In this document: in pieces, positions 1 through 10,957 of the stretch
Layout of the letters: the number at the start of each line of letters is the position of its first letter
Numbering within the stretch: the stretch's first letter is position 1
Assembly: GCA_922989275.2 (NCBI GenBank)
Contig: OV277870.1
Coordinates: forward strand, 30,524,742-30,588,741
DNA from: Gari tellinella
Lineage: Eukaryota; Mollusca; Bivalvia; Cardiida; Psammobiidae
Length of the DNA stretch: 64,000 bases
Direction: 5' to 3'
Made by a program: the position numbers and the translations under genes
The notes under the pieces: generated by a model
What the model was told of the DNA's origin: nothing
Seen by the model: only the letters and a program-made list of their open reading frames with translations
Databases searched by the model: none

Positions 1-875
1 AACGTAACTCCGCTTTATAAAAAGGGTGATAAAAACAACGTCTCCAACTACCGTCCTGTTGCTTTATTAAGTTGTTGTGGAAAGATTTTTGAAAGAATAG
101 TATTTAAATATATGTATAATTTTTTTATTGATAATAATCTTATATATAAATATCAATCAGGCTTTTTACCTAAGCACTCTCCTTTATACCAATATATAGA
201 TATATATCACCATATATGTCAAAACTTTGAAAACAAACAATTTAGTTGCATGGTATTTTGTGATATCTCAAAAGCGTTTAATAGGGATAGGGTATGGCAT
301 AAATGGTCTCCTTTTTAAATTGAAACAAAACGGCATAAAAGGCAAACTATTAAATTTGATTTCCAATTATTTGTTTAAACGAAGGCAGAAAGTTGTTATA
401 AATTCCCATTCTTCATCAACGAAGTATGTTTGTGCTGGTGTGCCCCAGGGGTCAGTGTTAGGCCCTCTATTATTTCTTATTTATGTTAATGACTTTGCAG
501 AATCACTTTTAAGTTTAACCAGATTATATGCAGATGACAGTTCATTATACTATTCAGCTTCTTCAATTCAAGATATTGAAGGTATTATAAACCATGATCT
601 CAATATTATTTCACACTGGGCTAATCAATGGCTCGTAAATTTTAATCCTGCTAAGACAGAAGCTATGGTTTTTTTTCTTAGAAATTATGAAATTCTTCCA
701 TCACTTTGCTTTGATAATACACTTATTGATTTTGTTGATAGCCATAAACATCTTGGCGTTACTCTTGACTCAAATGGACACTGGAATACTCATATAGATA
801 ACATTTTACAATCTGCTTCAAAGGTAGTAGGCATAATGCGTAGATTGAAATTTAATTTAAATAGACATGCGTTAA
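1..875 (+). mobile_element. Non-LTR retrotransposon, reverse transcriptase domain (5' truncated, broken)
   Basis: The piece begins inside the reverse transcriptase at the window edge. Fragments such as NYRPVALLS and FCDISKAF are read in one frame to about 305, then the frame shifts by one base and continues from about 305 to 875. The second frame carries the turn motif GVPQGSVLGP (about 438-470) and the catalytic YADD (527-538), both typical of LINE-type reverse transcriptases, followed by SHKHLGVTLD. The reading resumes after the insertion at 876-1793. The frameshift shows this is a dead copy. The clade (Jockey, CR1 or I-like) is not decided here. Confidence 0.9.
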
Positions 876-1793
876 GGGGGTAGGTGCACCTTTGGAAAGT
901 AATTATTAAATTCTTCAAACTTTTCATACAGACAGTAAAATTAGTTTCTATGACAAAACTGGTGAAAAAAGTGGGGGTACCGGACCATTCTTTTTCACAA
1001 TTTGAGATTGTTCAAGGCTACCCCCCTAAAATTGAAGCTTCACAAAAACTCCTACTTTTTTGTACTACGGGTTTTAAAACTTTATTTAAACAATCAATTT
1101 GTACAAAATGTATCCTAATTTATGTTACCATAGTAAGAATAAACCCTGAAAATAAAGTTTTTTCAAGATCCACAATAAAAATGTTTTATTTCACCGGAAA
1201 GGAGTAAAGTTTACCCCACCCACTTTGTTATAATTGGAGAAAAAGGCACAGTGAAACTTGCCCTACAAATTGTAGCAAACTAAATACCAAATTTTTTATT
1301 TGTTGATTTTAGCCTTGCAAACATAAAGATTTAGTGAAATAGCAAATAAAAACACAGGGTTCCCGGATTTTTAAAAAAAGATATAGATCATTTTATTAAA
1401 AAAATCCATTTTTTCTCATTTTTTCACTTTTTGGTGTATTTTTACCAAAAATATTATTTTTCAAAAAAATATCATTTGATCTATTGAAATATCTACAATT
1501 TATTCTAAAACTGTACTACCATGAAAATTTCATGCTTATATTCTGAGAAATTGAAATGACATCGGATGTAACAAAATACAACCTACCTATGAAAACGGTG
1601 TATGCTGTAAACTACGAATAGGACATAAAACTTAAAAAGTCCCGTCCCGAACGAAAATCCAATTTTTCCCCGGGAAAATAGTATTTTATGACTGTATGCA
1701 TTCACCAAAAATGAGTTCTTAACATTTTTCGGAAAATGAGTTCATAAAATATTTCGGAAATTTCATAATGCTCAAACAGACAGGCCGACATCC
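876..1793. mobile_element. 918-bp insertion at TTAA inside the retrotransposon
   Basis: The retrotransposon reading stops at ...RHAL and resumes with NQIYMSYVRP. The sequence between is flanked by TTAA at 872-875 and 1794-1797. Removing it together with one TTAA restores an uninterrupted reading across the junction. The left end is GGGGGTAGGTGCACC and the right end, read inward, is GGATGTCGGCCTG, so terminal inversion is only weak. No protein is recognised inside; a 107-residue frame at 884-1207 is probably chance. A TTAA duplication is typical of piggyBac and Kolobok-type elements; assignment to either is inference. Confidence 0.8.
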
Positions 1794-1797
1794 TTAA

Positions 1798-2608
1798 ACC
1801 AGATTTATATGTCCTACGTCAGACCAATTTTGGAATACTCTTCTGAGGTTTGGCATTGCTGTACAATGCAGCAATCAAATTCCTTAGAGAAGCTCCAAAA
1901 TGAGGCTGCTCGTATAGTTACAGGATTAACACGTTCTGTTTCTCTTGAGAATTTGTATAGAGAATGTGGTTGGCAATCTCTAGAAAAGCGTCGCGAAATA
2001 AAACGTCTCTGTTTCATGTATAAAGCAACTCACAATATGTTGCCTGATTACTTAAATGAATTATTTCCTCAAATCCCAATAGAGCGAAATTATAACTTAA
2101 GAAATGCTACTGATATTCCCGTTCCTTTTGCTAGGACAGAAATATTTCGTAATTCATGTATTCCGTCATCAATTGCATTATGGAATAATACAGCACATAT
2201 TTCTCAAGAATGCTCCTTCAATTTCAAGTTTTAAAGAAAATATTACTAAACATGCCATAATCAAAATACCATGTTTTCTATTTACATGGAAGCCGATATT
2301 TATCAGTCATGCTTGCACGTCTGCGAAACAACTGCAGTAATTTAAACAGCGATCTTTATGATAATCACATATCAAACAATCCAAACTGTACCCACTGTAA
2401 CAAAATAGAAAATGCAGAGCATTACCTTTTTGTCTGTCCTAAATACCATGCTCAAAGAATAAAACTTTTCAATGCAATTAGAGCGTTTCATCCTTTAAAC
2501 CCGGGATTACTAATGCACGGGTGTAACAACTTAACTAATGATGACAATATGGTTATATTTGATGCTGTACACCGATATATAAAAGAAACAAGAGCGTTTC
2601 ACATTTGA
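1798..2608 (+). mobile_element. Non-LTR retrotransposon, C-terminal part (thumb and Cys-His cluster)
   Basis: Continues the element from 1-875. The first frame (1798 to about 2205) reads SYVRPILEYSSEVWH and DYLNELFP, the usual region after the reverse transcriptase. A frame change follows, then 2309-2608 encodes LARLRNNCSNLNSDLY and a C-x2-C-x7-H-x4-C cluster (CTHCNKIENAEHYLFVC), common at the C-terminus of many LINE proteins. It ends at a stop near 2606. Same strand and order as the upstream part. Confidence 0.88.
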
Positions 2609-3099
2609 TTAATGTAAACCAAATGTGATTTGTTCTGTTTACTTTTAGTTGCTGTTATTTTTTCACATAAACCACTTTCTGTATTGTTGTTTTGTTCTGC
2701 ATTGAGCTACATCATCTATTAGACTACTTTGTTATCTTCTTTTGGATACAAGACAAACTGTACATGTTCAGCTGCTACCAACTGATCCAAATGATGTCAC
2801 TCAAATTAAATAAGTTATTTTATAAGTATCATTAGTAAGCTATTTCTTATTTCTTCTCATCCTTACTTACCACTCATTCTATTTGTTGTCACTAAATAGT
2901 TATATATGTTTTGAGCCATTGTATATATTGTCTGACTGTTTACTTACAAGGGGAAGGGTCGAATCTAATGTTGTGAGAACTTGTGGCCCAACCCAATTTC
3001 TATGTATATTTATGGAATACAATATGTTTAAACTAAACATACTTAAAAGCAGGCCCGGCAAAGTATGTCTATGTAATTAATACCTGCTCTGTTAGTTGG
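2609..3099. other. Stretch with nothing recognised
   Basis: AT-rich sequence after the retrotransposon stop codon. It may hold the 3' untranslated tail of that element; no coding or repeat structure is visible. Confidence 0.4.
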
Positions 3100-3103
3100 T
3101 TAA

Positions 3104-3309
3104 CCCTTTCGGCGCCGTAGTCGCATAAAGTAGACTTTGCAAAGAGTTCGGATCCAGATAAGACGCCGCGCAACGCGGCGTCTGATCAGGATCCAAACTG
3201 TTTGATACTTTTATCGATATTTCGTAAGTCATAAAACCTTAAATCTAACTTTGAAACGTTCTTGCAGAGAACAGTACTAAAGCAGACGACAATAAAGCGG
3301 TGAAGGGGT
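3104..3309. mobile_element. TTAA-type MITE, hairpin family 2
   Basis: The left end, after TTAA at 3100-3103, begins CCCTTTCGGCGCC. The right end is GCGGTGAAGGGG followed by TAAA. The middle holds the family hairpin: GATCCAGATAAGACGCCG faces CGGCGTCTGATCAGGATCC at 3150-3197, and the family word GCAGACGACAAT lies near the right end. The length (about 206 bp) matches the clear copy at 36942-37147. Confidence 0.65.
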
Positions 3310-4620
3310 AAATATCTCCCGAATAATGTGGACCTGCTTTTAAGTATGAGTGATATGTTATGCAAGTTGCCTCGCAAGATCGCTTTAAAACACTTGTATG
3401 CATGCCCTAATTCCACGATTATAAGTTCATTGTCAAGTGTTACCCGGGAGGTTGTCTAAAAATATACGCTACAAAGGTCTATAGGTACACACTACTGAAG
3501 GTGTGTCTTCAACTGTCTTGTAAGTGAGAGAACAGTCGCGTATACGTATAGTATTAGCTCGATGCATTTTTTACCCTGCAGTCTGAACGTTGTATCGTGT
3601 CCGGCATGGAGGAACGTTGTATTTGAAAATTTGAAAAATAACCTATAAAGTATTTATATTCACGTAAAGGGGACATTTTTATATCAATTTATCAATACTG
3701 TCCACCAGGGAGTCTTTTGGTTTGGATAATATTGCAGAATCTCTAATACACCAGCTTTACGAAGCTTTTTCGGAGTTCTTCACACGTAAATGTTCAAGAA
3801 ATCCGGTATCTGTCGCAACTTTATCGGGTTAAACGTCTTAACTAAGCGAGTATCCAACGAGAACACAACGCCGGAGCATGCACATATAACCGGGATATTC
3901 CGTGCAACTACTCCTTTTTATATTAGAAAGAAAGACTCTCAAAAACAACGTTTCATTGTCCTTACCTCGTTGTTTATCAAGGGCGCAGCCATTTTTGTTC
4001 CACAGCTTTAGCGTAGATTTTACAGCAGTGGGAACGTAGAACAGCAGTCGGCGACAGTATGTGGACTGATGTTAAAGAAGCGCATAGTCAGAGTCGCGGT
4101 TGTAAATGTGTTACGTAATTGACGTAAGACAATAGTGGCTAGTTGTTTTTGGTCTACCTGACTTTTGACGCTCAAACATAGTGCCAGTATGTCGCAGACG
4201 TCTCGCCAATTTGAAAATTACATTCCTAGTAAGTTAGACGTCCGAGTGACGTCAAACGGAGACACCTTAGCCTGTAAATTTCAAAATGTTTTGTTTCTCT
4301 CTGCTCTTGACAGCGTAGGCATTATTTATTTTTTACTTTTGTGTTGTGATTTTTGTTTCGGTGCACCTTAGCTAAATTATGATACTTTAGTTGATCTGAT
4401 ATCTGACCGGAAGTGCCCTGTGTACCTGGTCCACGTGCAAAACAAGGTAATGTGGTTTTGACGGAGTTTAGCAAGTAGCACACGGTTGGAATTTCACACA
4501 CGTGTTGTGAAACGATAAACCAATATACTGTTACACGAAAATATGTATGTTGTGCTTTGATTTAAAATTAATTTAAATTTATAAAGTGTAAGGTTTCTTT
4601 TTTGGATGAGTATAGTTTAA
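3310..4620. other. Stretch with nothing recognised
   Basis: No reading frame longer than about 75 codons looks coding, and no inverted ends were seen. Likely intergenic or old repeat sequence. Confidence 0.4.
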
Positions 4621-4639
4621 AACGTAATGATACGTCGAG

Positions 4640-4750
4640 TTACCCAGCATCTGATCTGGCACCAAAGTATTTAAAAGTGAGTTTAAAACAGTTACCTAAT
4701 TATAAGTCGGGTTACCCGGTGTCTGATCAGGCACCAAACTGTTTGCAATG
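4640..4750. repeat. Two half-copies of the TCTGATCAGGCACC hairpin family
   Basis: Two arms in the same orientation (near 4640-4675 and 4705-4748) read GTTACCC...CATCTGATC(T/A)GG CACCAAA, the right half of the hairpin seen complete at 5262-5322 and 62255-62330. The left arms are missing. Confidence 0.5.
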
Positions 4751-5261
4751 GAATTAAGGGTTATAGCGTAAACGTGTTTATTGGAAAATACACCCTAAAT
4801 TGGGCGATTGATTAACTTTGCCTTGCACCTGTCACTTTTCCCGCGCTTATTTTTCATAGATGAAGTATTTCAAAGAATCGCGAAAACGTGCTTATTTTTC
4901 ATATATTAAACTATTTAATAGAATGAAAACATTACATGCACATAAATGAAAGCTATGAAAAAGTTGTATTTCAAATATAAATATGAGAGAAAGATATACG
5001 AGTTAAATACATAAATATATTAAATAGCGTGACGAAAAAAAATGAACGTACAGGACATATTGCACGCTCGTACGCGTATATTAGAGAGGTTTCGATTTCT
5101 TACGGGTACGGGTACGTGTGACCACAAGTTCCCGTTCACGACTAAAAGATTTGTAAAGAGGGTTTCGATTTCTTTTACGTGAACGTGTACGTGTGGAGAA
5201 AACGTGATTATTCCCCCAATAAAAGCGTTTTAAACGCTAAAACTATTATTTCAATTGCAAA

Positions 5262-5322
5262 CAGTTTAGAGCCAGATCAGACGCCGGGTAACCCTGCGTC
5301 CGATCAGGCTCCAAACTGTTTA
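5262..5322. repeat. Hairpin repeat (family with GCAAACAGTTTGGAGCCAG arms)
   Basis: GCAAACAGTTTAGAGCCAGA faces TCAGGCTCCAAACTGTTT across a CGGGTAACCC-type loop, an almost perfect stem of about 28 bp. Preceded by AATAAAAGCGTTTTAAACGC, as in the copies near 5560 and 62340. Confidence 0.7.
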
Positions 5323-5562
5323 CCACTCAGGCTCAAATGAGTCGTCAAAATTGTCAAAAAATTGTCATTTTACCCATTTAATGCACTGCGTTTGCGTTTC
5401 GTTTGCGTTTAAATGGGAAATAATAACTTCTTCACTGTACATATTATGTTTACACGTATTTTCTAAATCGTGTTTCCAAATTGGACAACTAGTACTATCA
5501 TGCATGATGTAGGTCTTAGTTTACTGTGTTATATTAATCCTTGATGTAGCCTATAGTGGAGA

Positions 5563-5685
5563 AACGTCATTCTTTCCAAATAAACGCGTTTACGCTAAAA
5601 CTAGTATTTTCTGCAAACAGTTTGGAGCCATATCACGCGCCGGGTAACCCGGCATCTGAATACGCTTCCAACATTTTGTATCTCA
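5563..5685. repeat. Hairpin repeat, decayed copy
   Basis: TAGTGGAGAAACGTCATTC followed by the AAACGCGTTTACGCTAAAAC stretch and a hairpin GCAAACAGTTTGGAGCCA...GCTTCCAAC. Same layout as the element at 62154-62399 but with a degraded right arm. Confidence 0.55.
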
Positions 5686-6040
5686 GATGAAATAAATTTG
5701 TTATAAATTTCAAAAAATGTAATTTTCTGCATTTTAATGTATTGTCTTTGCGTTTCGTCTTCCATCGATGGGCATGTCTGCATCTCTTATTGCGTCGGCG
5801 ATACTTTCCCAGCGTTTTTTGTTTTGGATGGGTTTTTTGTGCCAACACCTCTCTCAACAGCTTGAGAACATCAAGCGTTGCGTTGAAAAGAACAATTTTT
5901 ACGGGATGATGCCTTTTTCTGTAATATAAGTCAGCTTTAATAGATGTATAGCGTTATATTAGGTATCGATCTATACATAGTAGATCTATACAGAAAAAAT
6001 CTGTTCTCAAATTAGAGAAACATGATAAAATTTATGTTAG

Positions 6041-6054
6041 ATCCAAAAAGAGAG

Positions 6055-6095
<41 letters not shown>

Positions 6096-6610
6096 AAGAG
6101 AGAGGGATGGAGAGAGTGGGAGAGAGAGGAAAAAAGAAAGAAATAGAGAGAAAGAAAGAAAGAAATAGAGAGGGTGACAGAGATATAGAGGCAAACATAC
6201 ACAGCCAGAGAGACACATATAGAAAATGAGACAAAGAGAGACACGCACACAAAGAGACGCGAGGGTGAGAGATAGAGATGGAGCAAAATAGAGGAGTAAA
6301 ACAAAGAGAGAGAGAGAGAGAGAGAGAGAAAGAAAGAGAGAGTAATAGACATACAGGGACAGAGAGAAAGAGAAGGAAACAGAGAGACACACAAGGAGAC
6401 AGAAAAACAGAGAGAGGGTGAGACAGCAGTTAGAGAAAAGGCGAGATAAAGAGAGAGAGGGGGAAAGAGAGACGAAGTGACAGATCGGACAGATAGGCAG
6501 ACCCATAGACATGCGCAATCGGAGACATACAGACAGAGACACAGAGATAAAGAGAGATAGACATACATACAAAGGCAGATAAAGACAGACGCATGCACCT
6601 TGCACGCACA
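6041..6610. repeat. Purine-rich microsatellite (GA)n with GACA/CATA derivatives
   Basis: About 570 bp of almost pure AG on the plus strand: long GAGAGA runs near 6063-6090 and 6305-6328, grading into ACAGAGAC and ACATACAT words after 6480. The minus strand gives long Ser/Leu/Phe-rich frames that are by-products of the CT repeat and not genes. Confidence 0.95.
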
Positions 6611-7057
6611 TTGAACACACATACATGCACATATTTTCTATTGTTTTAGTACTCAGGGAAGGATTATGTATCATTTGAAAGGCTGATATCAAGTTTTGTC
6701 AGTCGTTTCAAGCGACTTTTTTTGGCTGTGGATTATAGCGTGTAACCGTGTCACCTAATCCGATATTTTACTCTTTAAACTCAAATCTCTGAAAAAATAA
6801 ATACATACAAAATGAAGATAGGGGTTTGTACCAACATTCTATTAAATAACATTTACATGAGCTATATACATAATAGGAATAAAATGATGATGAACTTACA
6901 CGTTTTACCCTAACGGGTAGACTGTATGCCACACGTTATCAACTTGTAAATCAAAAGATAGGTGCGCATACCTTGATTACGTCACGATGGTATTCTGCAC
7001 ACAAAAGCAAGCTACACGTATACATACACGTACAAGTAAGAAATCGAAACCTCTCTA

Positions 7058-7659
7058 TTGTACTAATAATTGTCAGCCAGAACAGTCAGGATTTTTGAGA
7101 AAAAATTGGTTGACATCGTCCAATAGTGTGGTTCTCATCGTCCTGAAAATTGGTTCACATTGTCCAAAACCCCGGTTCACATCGGCGGTGGTTCACATCG
7201 TCCATATATATATATTGATCTGGTCAATCCTCTCAACCAATCAGCGATGGGATCTAACAGCAAATCTCGTCAATTCAAAAAGACGTTTGATCGGGGGGAA
7301 ATTGACGCTACTTATAAATCCCAAGGACATTTTCTGTTGAAATGAGATTTGAGGCTGTGTCGTTGGTTGAATTTTGAAACAAACATTAGCTTTGGACCTC
7401 ACATATCATTTCTTAATAGCAACGGGCAGAAAACAGGGCCGATATCACTCGCGGATAAGATTTGAATGTGGAAGTGGTGTTGAGACCCGGCCCGTACCTT
7501 TTCCTACCTCGGAAAAAACGGGTGTTTCTTCAGAAATTGGACTCTCGTACTCGCTGAAAATAGAAGTTATAGTGCGATATTTGGTATCAATGTGAAGAAA
7601 AAACATTTCTCTTTCTACTGTAACCGTGTTTATTTGGAAGTTCTGCATGGTAAGTAAAA
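7058..7659. other. Stretch with nothing recognised
   Basis: It contains the near-repeated words GGTTCACATCG and GGTTCACATTGTCC (about 7140-7202), a short local repeat. No gene or element is identified. Confidence 0.35.
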
Positions 7660-8938
7660 ACAAGAGGGCCATGGCCCTTAATTCGCTCACCTGAGGTCAT
7701 TGTGCCTTAGCTTAATAGGCAAGACAACATTTTAATATAGCTGTAAATGGAATTATCTTCCAGACAAAAAAAACCATGACAAATTGGAATAACTTAAAAA
7801 AATATTGTTGGCAGAGTTATGGCCCTTATCCATGACACTTCTTCTTATCAAGCTACATGTATTTCCATATGATTATTTATTGCGCACTCTGCTTTACTTT
7901 CAACCTGCTTTAAGTTATCATCTACTAAGATATAGATACTATTTCTTATATCTTACATGTTTATGACTATATAAAGTGGAATTATTTTCTTTAGAGGAGG
8001 AACAAAATAAAGGCGTAAAAAGGCATATGTATGGGGTAATGGGTTAACATCAGTAGAACTGGAGTTATCTCAAAGAAAAGAAAATATGACACTGGGAAAT
8101 ATCTCAAAAATGACATTGACCTTTGTAGGACGTGACCCAAGTTATAAAGTTTCTAACTTTAACAAAGTTATGGCTAAGATTAAAGTTGTGGATTGACAGA
8201 CAAACAAATGGACAAACAGACAAAAAAGCAGACAGACAAAAACAATATGCCCCCAACTGCAGGGCATAAACATATAGCAGACACCACCATATGCAACCTC
8301 ATCAGCTAACCAGCTGACCTGAGTTCAGTTATGTAACTCTGCCAGTAGGAAATTTGGCTAGGGTCTAACTCTTATAATGCTGAATTGCTGTCTGCTATAC
8401 ATATTTTGAATGTGAATTATGACCTAGATATTTAACCGACCAGAACCATTTTAACAAACTAGGTAAAGGACATTTAGAAGTGTCACCATGCCAAATATCA
8501 AAGCTCTGGCCATATCAGTTTCAGTGGAGAAGACGTTTGAAATTTTCACTATATAACTCTATGTAAAACTGTGACCCCCGTGGCGGGGCCAATTTTGACC
8601 CCAGGGGCATAATTTGAACAAACTTGATAGAGGACCTGTAGATAATGTTATGTGCCAAATATCTAAGCTCTGGCCCTTGTAGTTTCAGACAAGAAGATTT
8701 TTTAAGATTTCCTTATTTTTTCACTTTGGTTGCCATAGCAACCAGAGTTCTATATTGTTTTCAATTCTTTGAACAAATTTGAAAGAGCTTGACCCAAGGA
8801 ACATTCCTGTAAAGTTTGGTTGAAATCTGTTCAGCCGTTTAGGAGAAGATGTCATTTGAAGCAATTGTTAACGACGACGGACGACGGACACAGGGCCATC
8901 CCAATAGCTCACCTTGAGCCTTTGGCTCAGGTGAGCTA
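7660..8938 (+). mobile_element. Pearl/HINE-like element, subfamily A
   Basis: Begins ACAAGAGGGCCATGGCCCTT with the internal palindrome GGGCCATGGCCC, followed by GCTCACCTGAG. It ends with the hairpin AGCTCACCTTGAGCC...GGCTCAGGTGAGCTA. The 5' GCTCACCTGAG is the exact complement of the 3' CTCAGGTGAGC. The interior has modules with TTTGAACAAACTTGATAGAG and a GACGACGGACGACGG stretch before the end. These features match the known layout of pearl/HINE elements (Helitron-related, non-autonomous); that assignment is inference. Confidence 0.75.
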
Positions 8939-9173
8939 AAAAGTACGATAGACTCGTTCCGGTATCGTATTCTCATTTAATTGGATTCAAAGGCATGTAG
9001 GATATGCAACTTGGGGACACAGGTCAGTGGCAAAGCTAGACCTTTTTGCTTCCCCGTGATTTTTTCTTTCTTAAATGGTCTCTGATGCGGTCTGAATGCT
9101 TTTTGCACATCCAAAACAGGTAAAATACTTGCATAAAAACTATGTAAAGATCTAGGATTTTTTACTTATATTG

Positions 9174-9217
9174 CCCCCCCCCCCCCCTAATTATTTTTTT
9201 TTTGGGGGGGGGGGGGG
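9174..9217. repeat. Inverted homopolymers C14 ... G14
   Basis: Fourteen C (9174-9187), a 16-base A/T spacer, and fourteen G (9204-9217) form a perfect C:G hairpin. Confidence 0.9.
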
Positions 9218-9459
9218 AACACAGAGGCAACATTATTGTTTCTATGGGCCTGTGTCCGGTTCAAACACAGACCAGGTAGGATTGTCCGATTTGATTGCCC
9301 GAGATAAGAGACACATGCCAATTGGTGTACAGCACCAGTGTAGCAGGCCAGCTGGAGGACACGTGCCCGCGAGTGATCTGTGCCTGTGATGCCACGTGTC
9401 AATGCAACATTCATTCCAAGCTAAATGATGACTAGCAAAAACAATTCAGGCCAGGTTGT

Positions 9460-9491
<32 letters not shown>
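9460..9491. repeat. Poly-G run, 32 bases
   Basis: Uninterrupted G at 9460-9491. Such a run can form G-quadruplexes and its exact length is probably unreliable in the assembly. Confidence 0.9.
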
Positions 9492-9493
<2 letters not shown>

Positions 9494-9510
9494 GTGCACC
9501 CTGTGCCCCG

Positions 9511-9947
9511 ATAAATCCGTGCTCGTTATTGTAGTAGTGCCATAATGGAGCAGCAAGTGAAAAAACTTGGGCAGTACAGAGCACCTCTAGCTCCAGCGAA
9601 GTATGACTTAAAGAAACTTAAGAATGGTCTATTATTGGTTTATTCATCTTGAGCAAATACTTTATTATTAAAACCCTTCATGAAATCTTCTCTACCGACA
9701 AGTACTCTTCACGGAATAAATTCATAGCTGTTGATGAGGCACATTGTATCCTCGAATGGGGTGAGAGTTTTGAAAATATTTCCTAGAGCTACAACCAGTT
9801 TCGGGCAAACTTCCAAAAATGCAAAGCTCTCGTCTTGGCTGCACGTTACAAAAGACAGTGCTAAGAAAATTGCACGAGGAGTTTTGATGGTGGAATATGA
9901 CATTGTTTCTTTGTGTCCTGCCAAAACAACATTGTTTTCGTTGTAAA
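9511..9947 (+). pseudogene. RecQ-like helicase fragment, motifs Ia to III
   Basis: Translated pieces resemble the N-terminal half of a RecQ-type DNA helicase: SVLVIVVVP (motif Ia-like), EQQVKKLGQYRA, NGLLLVYSS, then FIAVDEAHCILEWGESF (about 9720-9765), the DEAH box with the RecQ-typical C and W-G following, and KCKALVLAA (motif III-like). In-frame stops (for example after ENIS) and frame changes show it is not functional. It is cut at 9947 by a pearl-like insertion and resumes at 10295. The match is by motif only. Confidence 0.65.
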
Positions 9948-10294
9948 ACAAGAGCCCTATGGGCATCATTTGAACAAACTTGATAGAGGACCTGTAGATG
10001 ATGTTATGTGCCAAATATCTAAGCTCTGGTCCTTACAGTTTCAGACAAGAAGATTTTTTAAGATTTCCTTATTTTTTCACTTTGGTTGCCATGGCAACCA
10101 GAGTTCTTCATTGTTTTTAGTTCTTTGAACAAATTTGAAAGGGCTTGACCCAAGGAACATTCCTGTAAAGTTTGGTTGAAATCTGCCACCCTGTATAGGA
10201 GGAGGTGTCATTTGAAGCAATTGTTAACGACCACGCACAACGGACACAGGGCCATCCCAATAGCTCACCTTGACCCTTTGGCTCAGGTGAGCTA
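9948..10294 (+). mobile_element. Short pearl/HINE-like element inserted in the helicase fragment
   Basis: Begins ACAAGAGCCCTATGGGC and ends AGCTCACCTTGACCC...GGCTCAGGTGAGCTA, followed by AAAAACC. It has a single module plus the terminal hairpin and lacks the 5' GCTCACC motif. Helicase-like coding sequence lies directly on both sides. Confidence 0.75.
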
Positions 10295-10558
10295 AAAAAC
10301 CGACCAAGTCCTACGACAAAGGGGAACACTGCAATAACGCCATACAATTTTGTGTTCGAACCATTAAGTAGACAACTGGATGAAGAGTTGCAGTCGTTTC
10401 CAATAACGAGTGTACACTTTAAATCCATGCAGTGGTTGGTTCATGGGTGGAAGATGGCCAAAAGGTTTCTAGGACAAGCATTTTGGCAGGGGAAAGCATC
10501 ACCAGAAACTGCCCAAGTTGTATACATCCATGGAAAAAGAAACTCGAAATGTAAATAA
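10295..10558 (+). pseudogene. RecQ-like helicase fragment, start of second RecA-like domain
   Basis: The frame reads KGNTAITPYNFVFEPLSRQL, then EELQSFPITSVHFKSMQWLV and AKRFLGQAFW. Placement after the DEAH part and the pattern (linker, FP.T.V.F, W, PETAQVVYIHG) fit the region of RecQ-like proteins where helicase motif IV lies. It runs to a stop at about 10556. Order and strand agree with 9511-9947. Functional assignment depends on the neighbouring fragments. Confidence 0.5.
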
Positions 10559-10957
10559 TTCATTCTTTTATTTTCTCATCTTATCTGCTATACGTATGTT
10601 CTCTTATTTAATACAATTAATTTATCATTGTCAATTCATTTTAAATACAATCAGCAATACTGAATACCACATCAAGAAGCAACAGCCTCGACAATTTAGG
10701 CATTCACATGCATATTGTAGTAATATCAATAACAGTCATTCATACTTCATACTAGCAAGATTCAGCACCATCTACACGTCTATGTTTATTATAGCAGTAT
10801 CCAGGGCTCCAGATTAACGTCTTTTTCAAAATTTTAACTTCATTATATCTCATGAAAAAACTTATTAAATAACCACTCAAAATAATTGCCACAACAAGAC
10901 GATTCTTTTGAGTGTCACTTATGGTTTGGAAGTGCAATAAAAAAGATATATGGATAA

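Larger units (their letters stand above)
5082..7057. mobile_element. Possible DNA transposon bounded by 22-bp inverted repeats
   Basis: TAGAGAGGTTTCGATTTC plus TTAC at 5082-5103 is exactly repeated in reverse complement at 7036-7057. The adjoining inner sequence also resembles itself in inverted form (GTACGTGT words). A third partial copy of the end motif is at 5156-5178. Hairpin repeats (5262-5322, 5610-5670) and the purine-rich microsatellite lie inside. No transposase is present, so this would be a non-autonomous or decayed element. Confidence 0.5.

Noticed and set aside
884..1207. 107-codon frame in the TTAA insertion
   Set aside because: Lys/Phe-rich, no motif, AT-rich DNA. Not supported as a gene.
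6012..6692. Minus-strand frames of 226, 196 and 117 codons rich in Ser, Leu and Phe
   Set aside because: Several frames of the same CT-rich microsatellite are open at once. This is composition, not coding.
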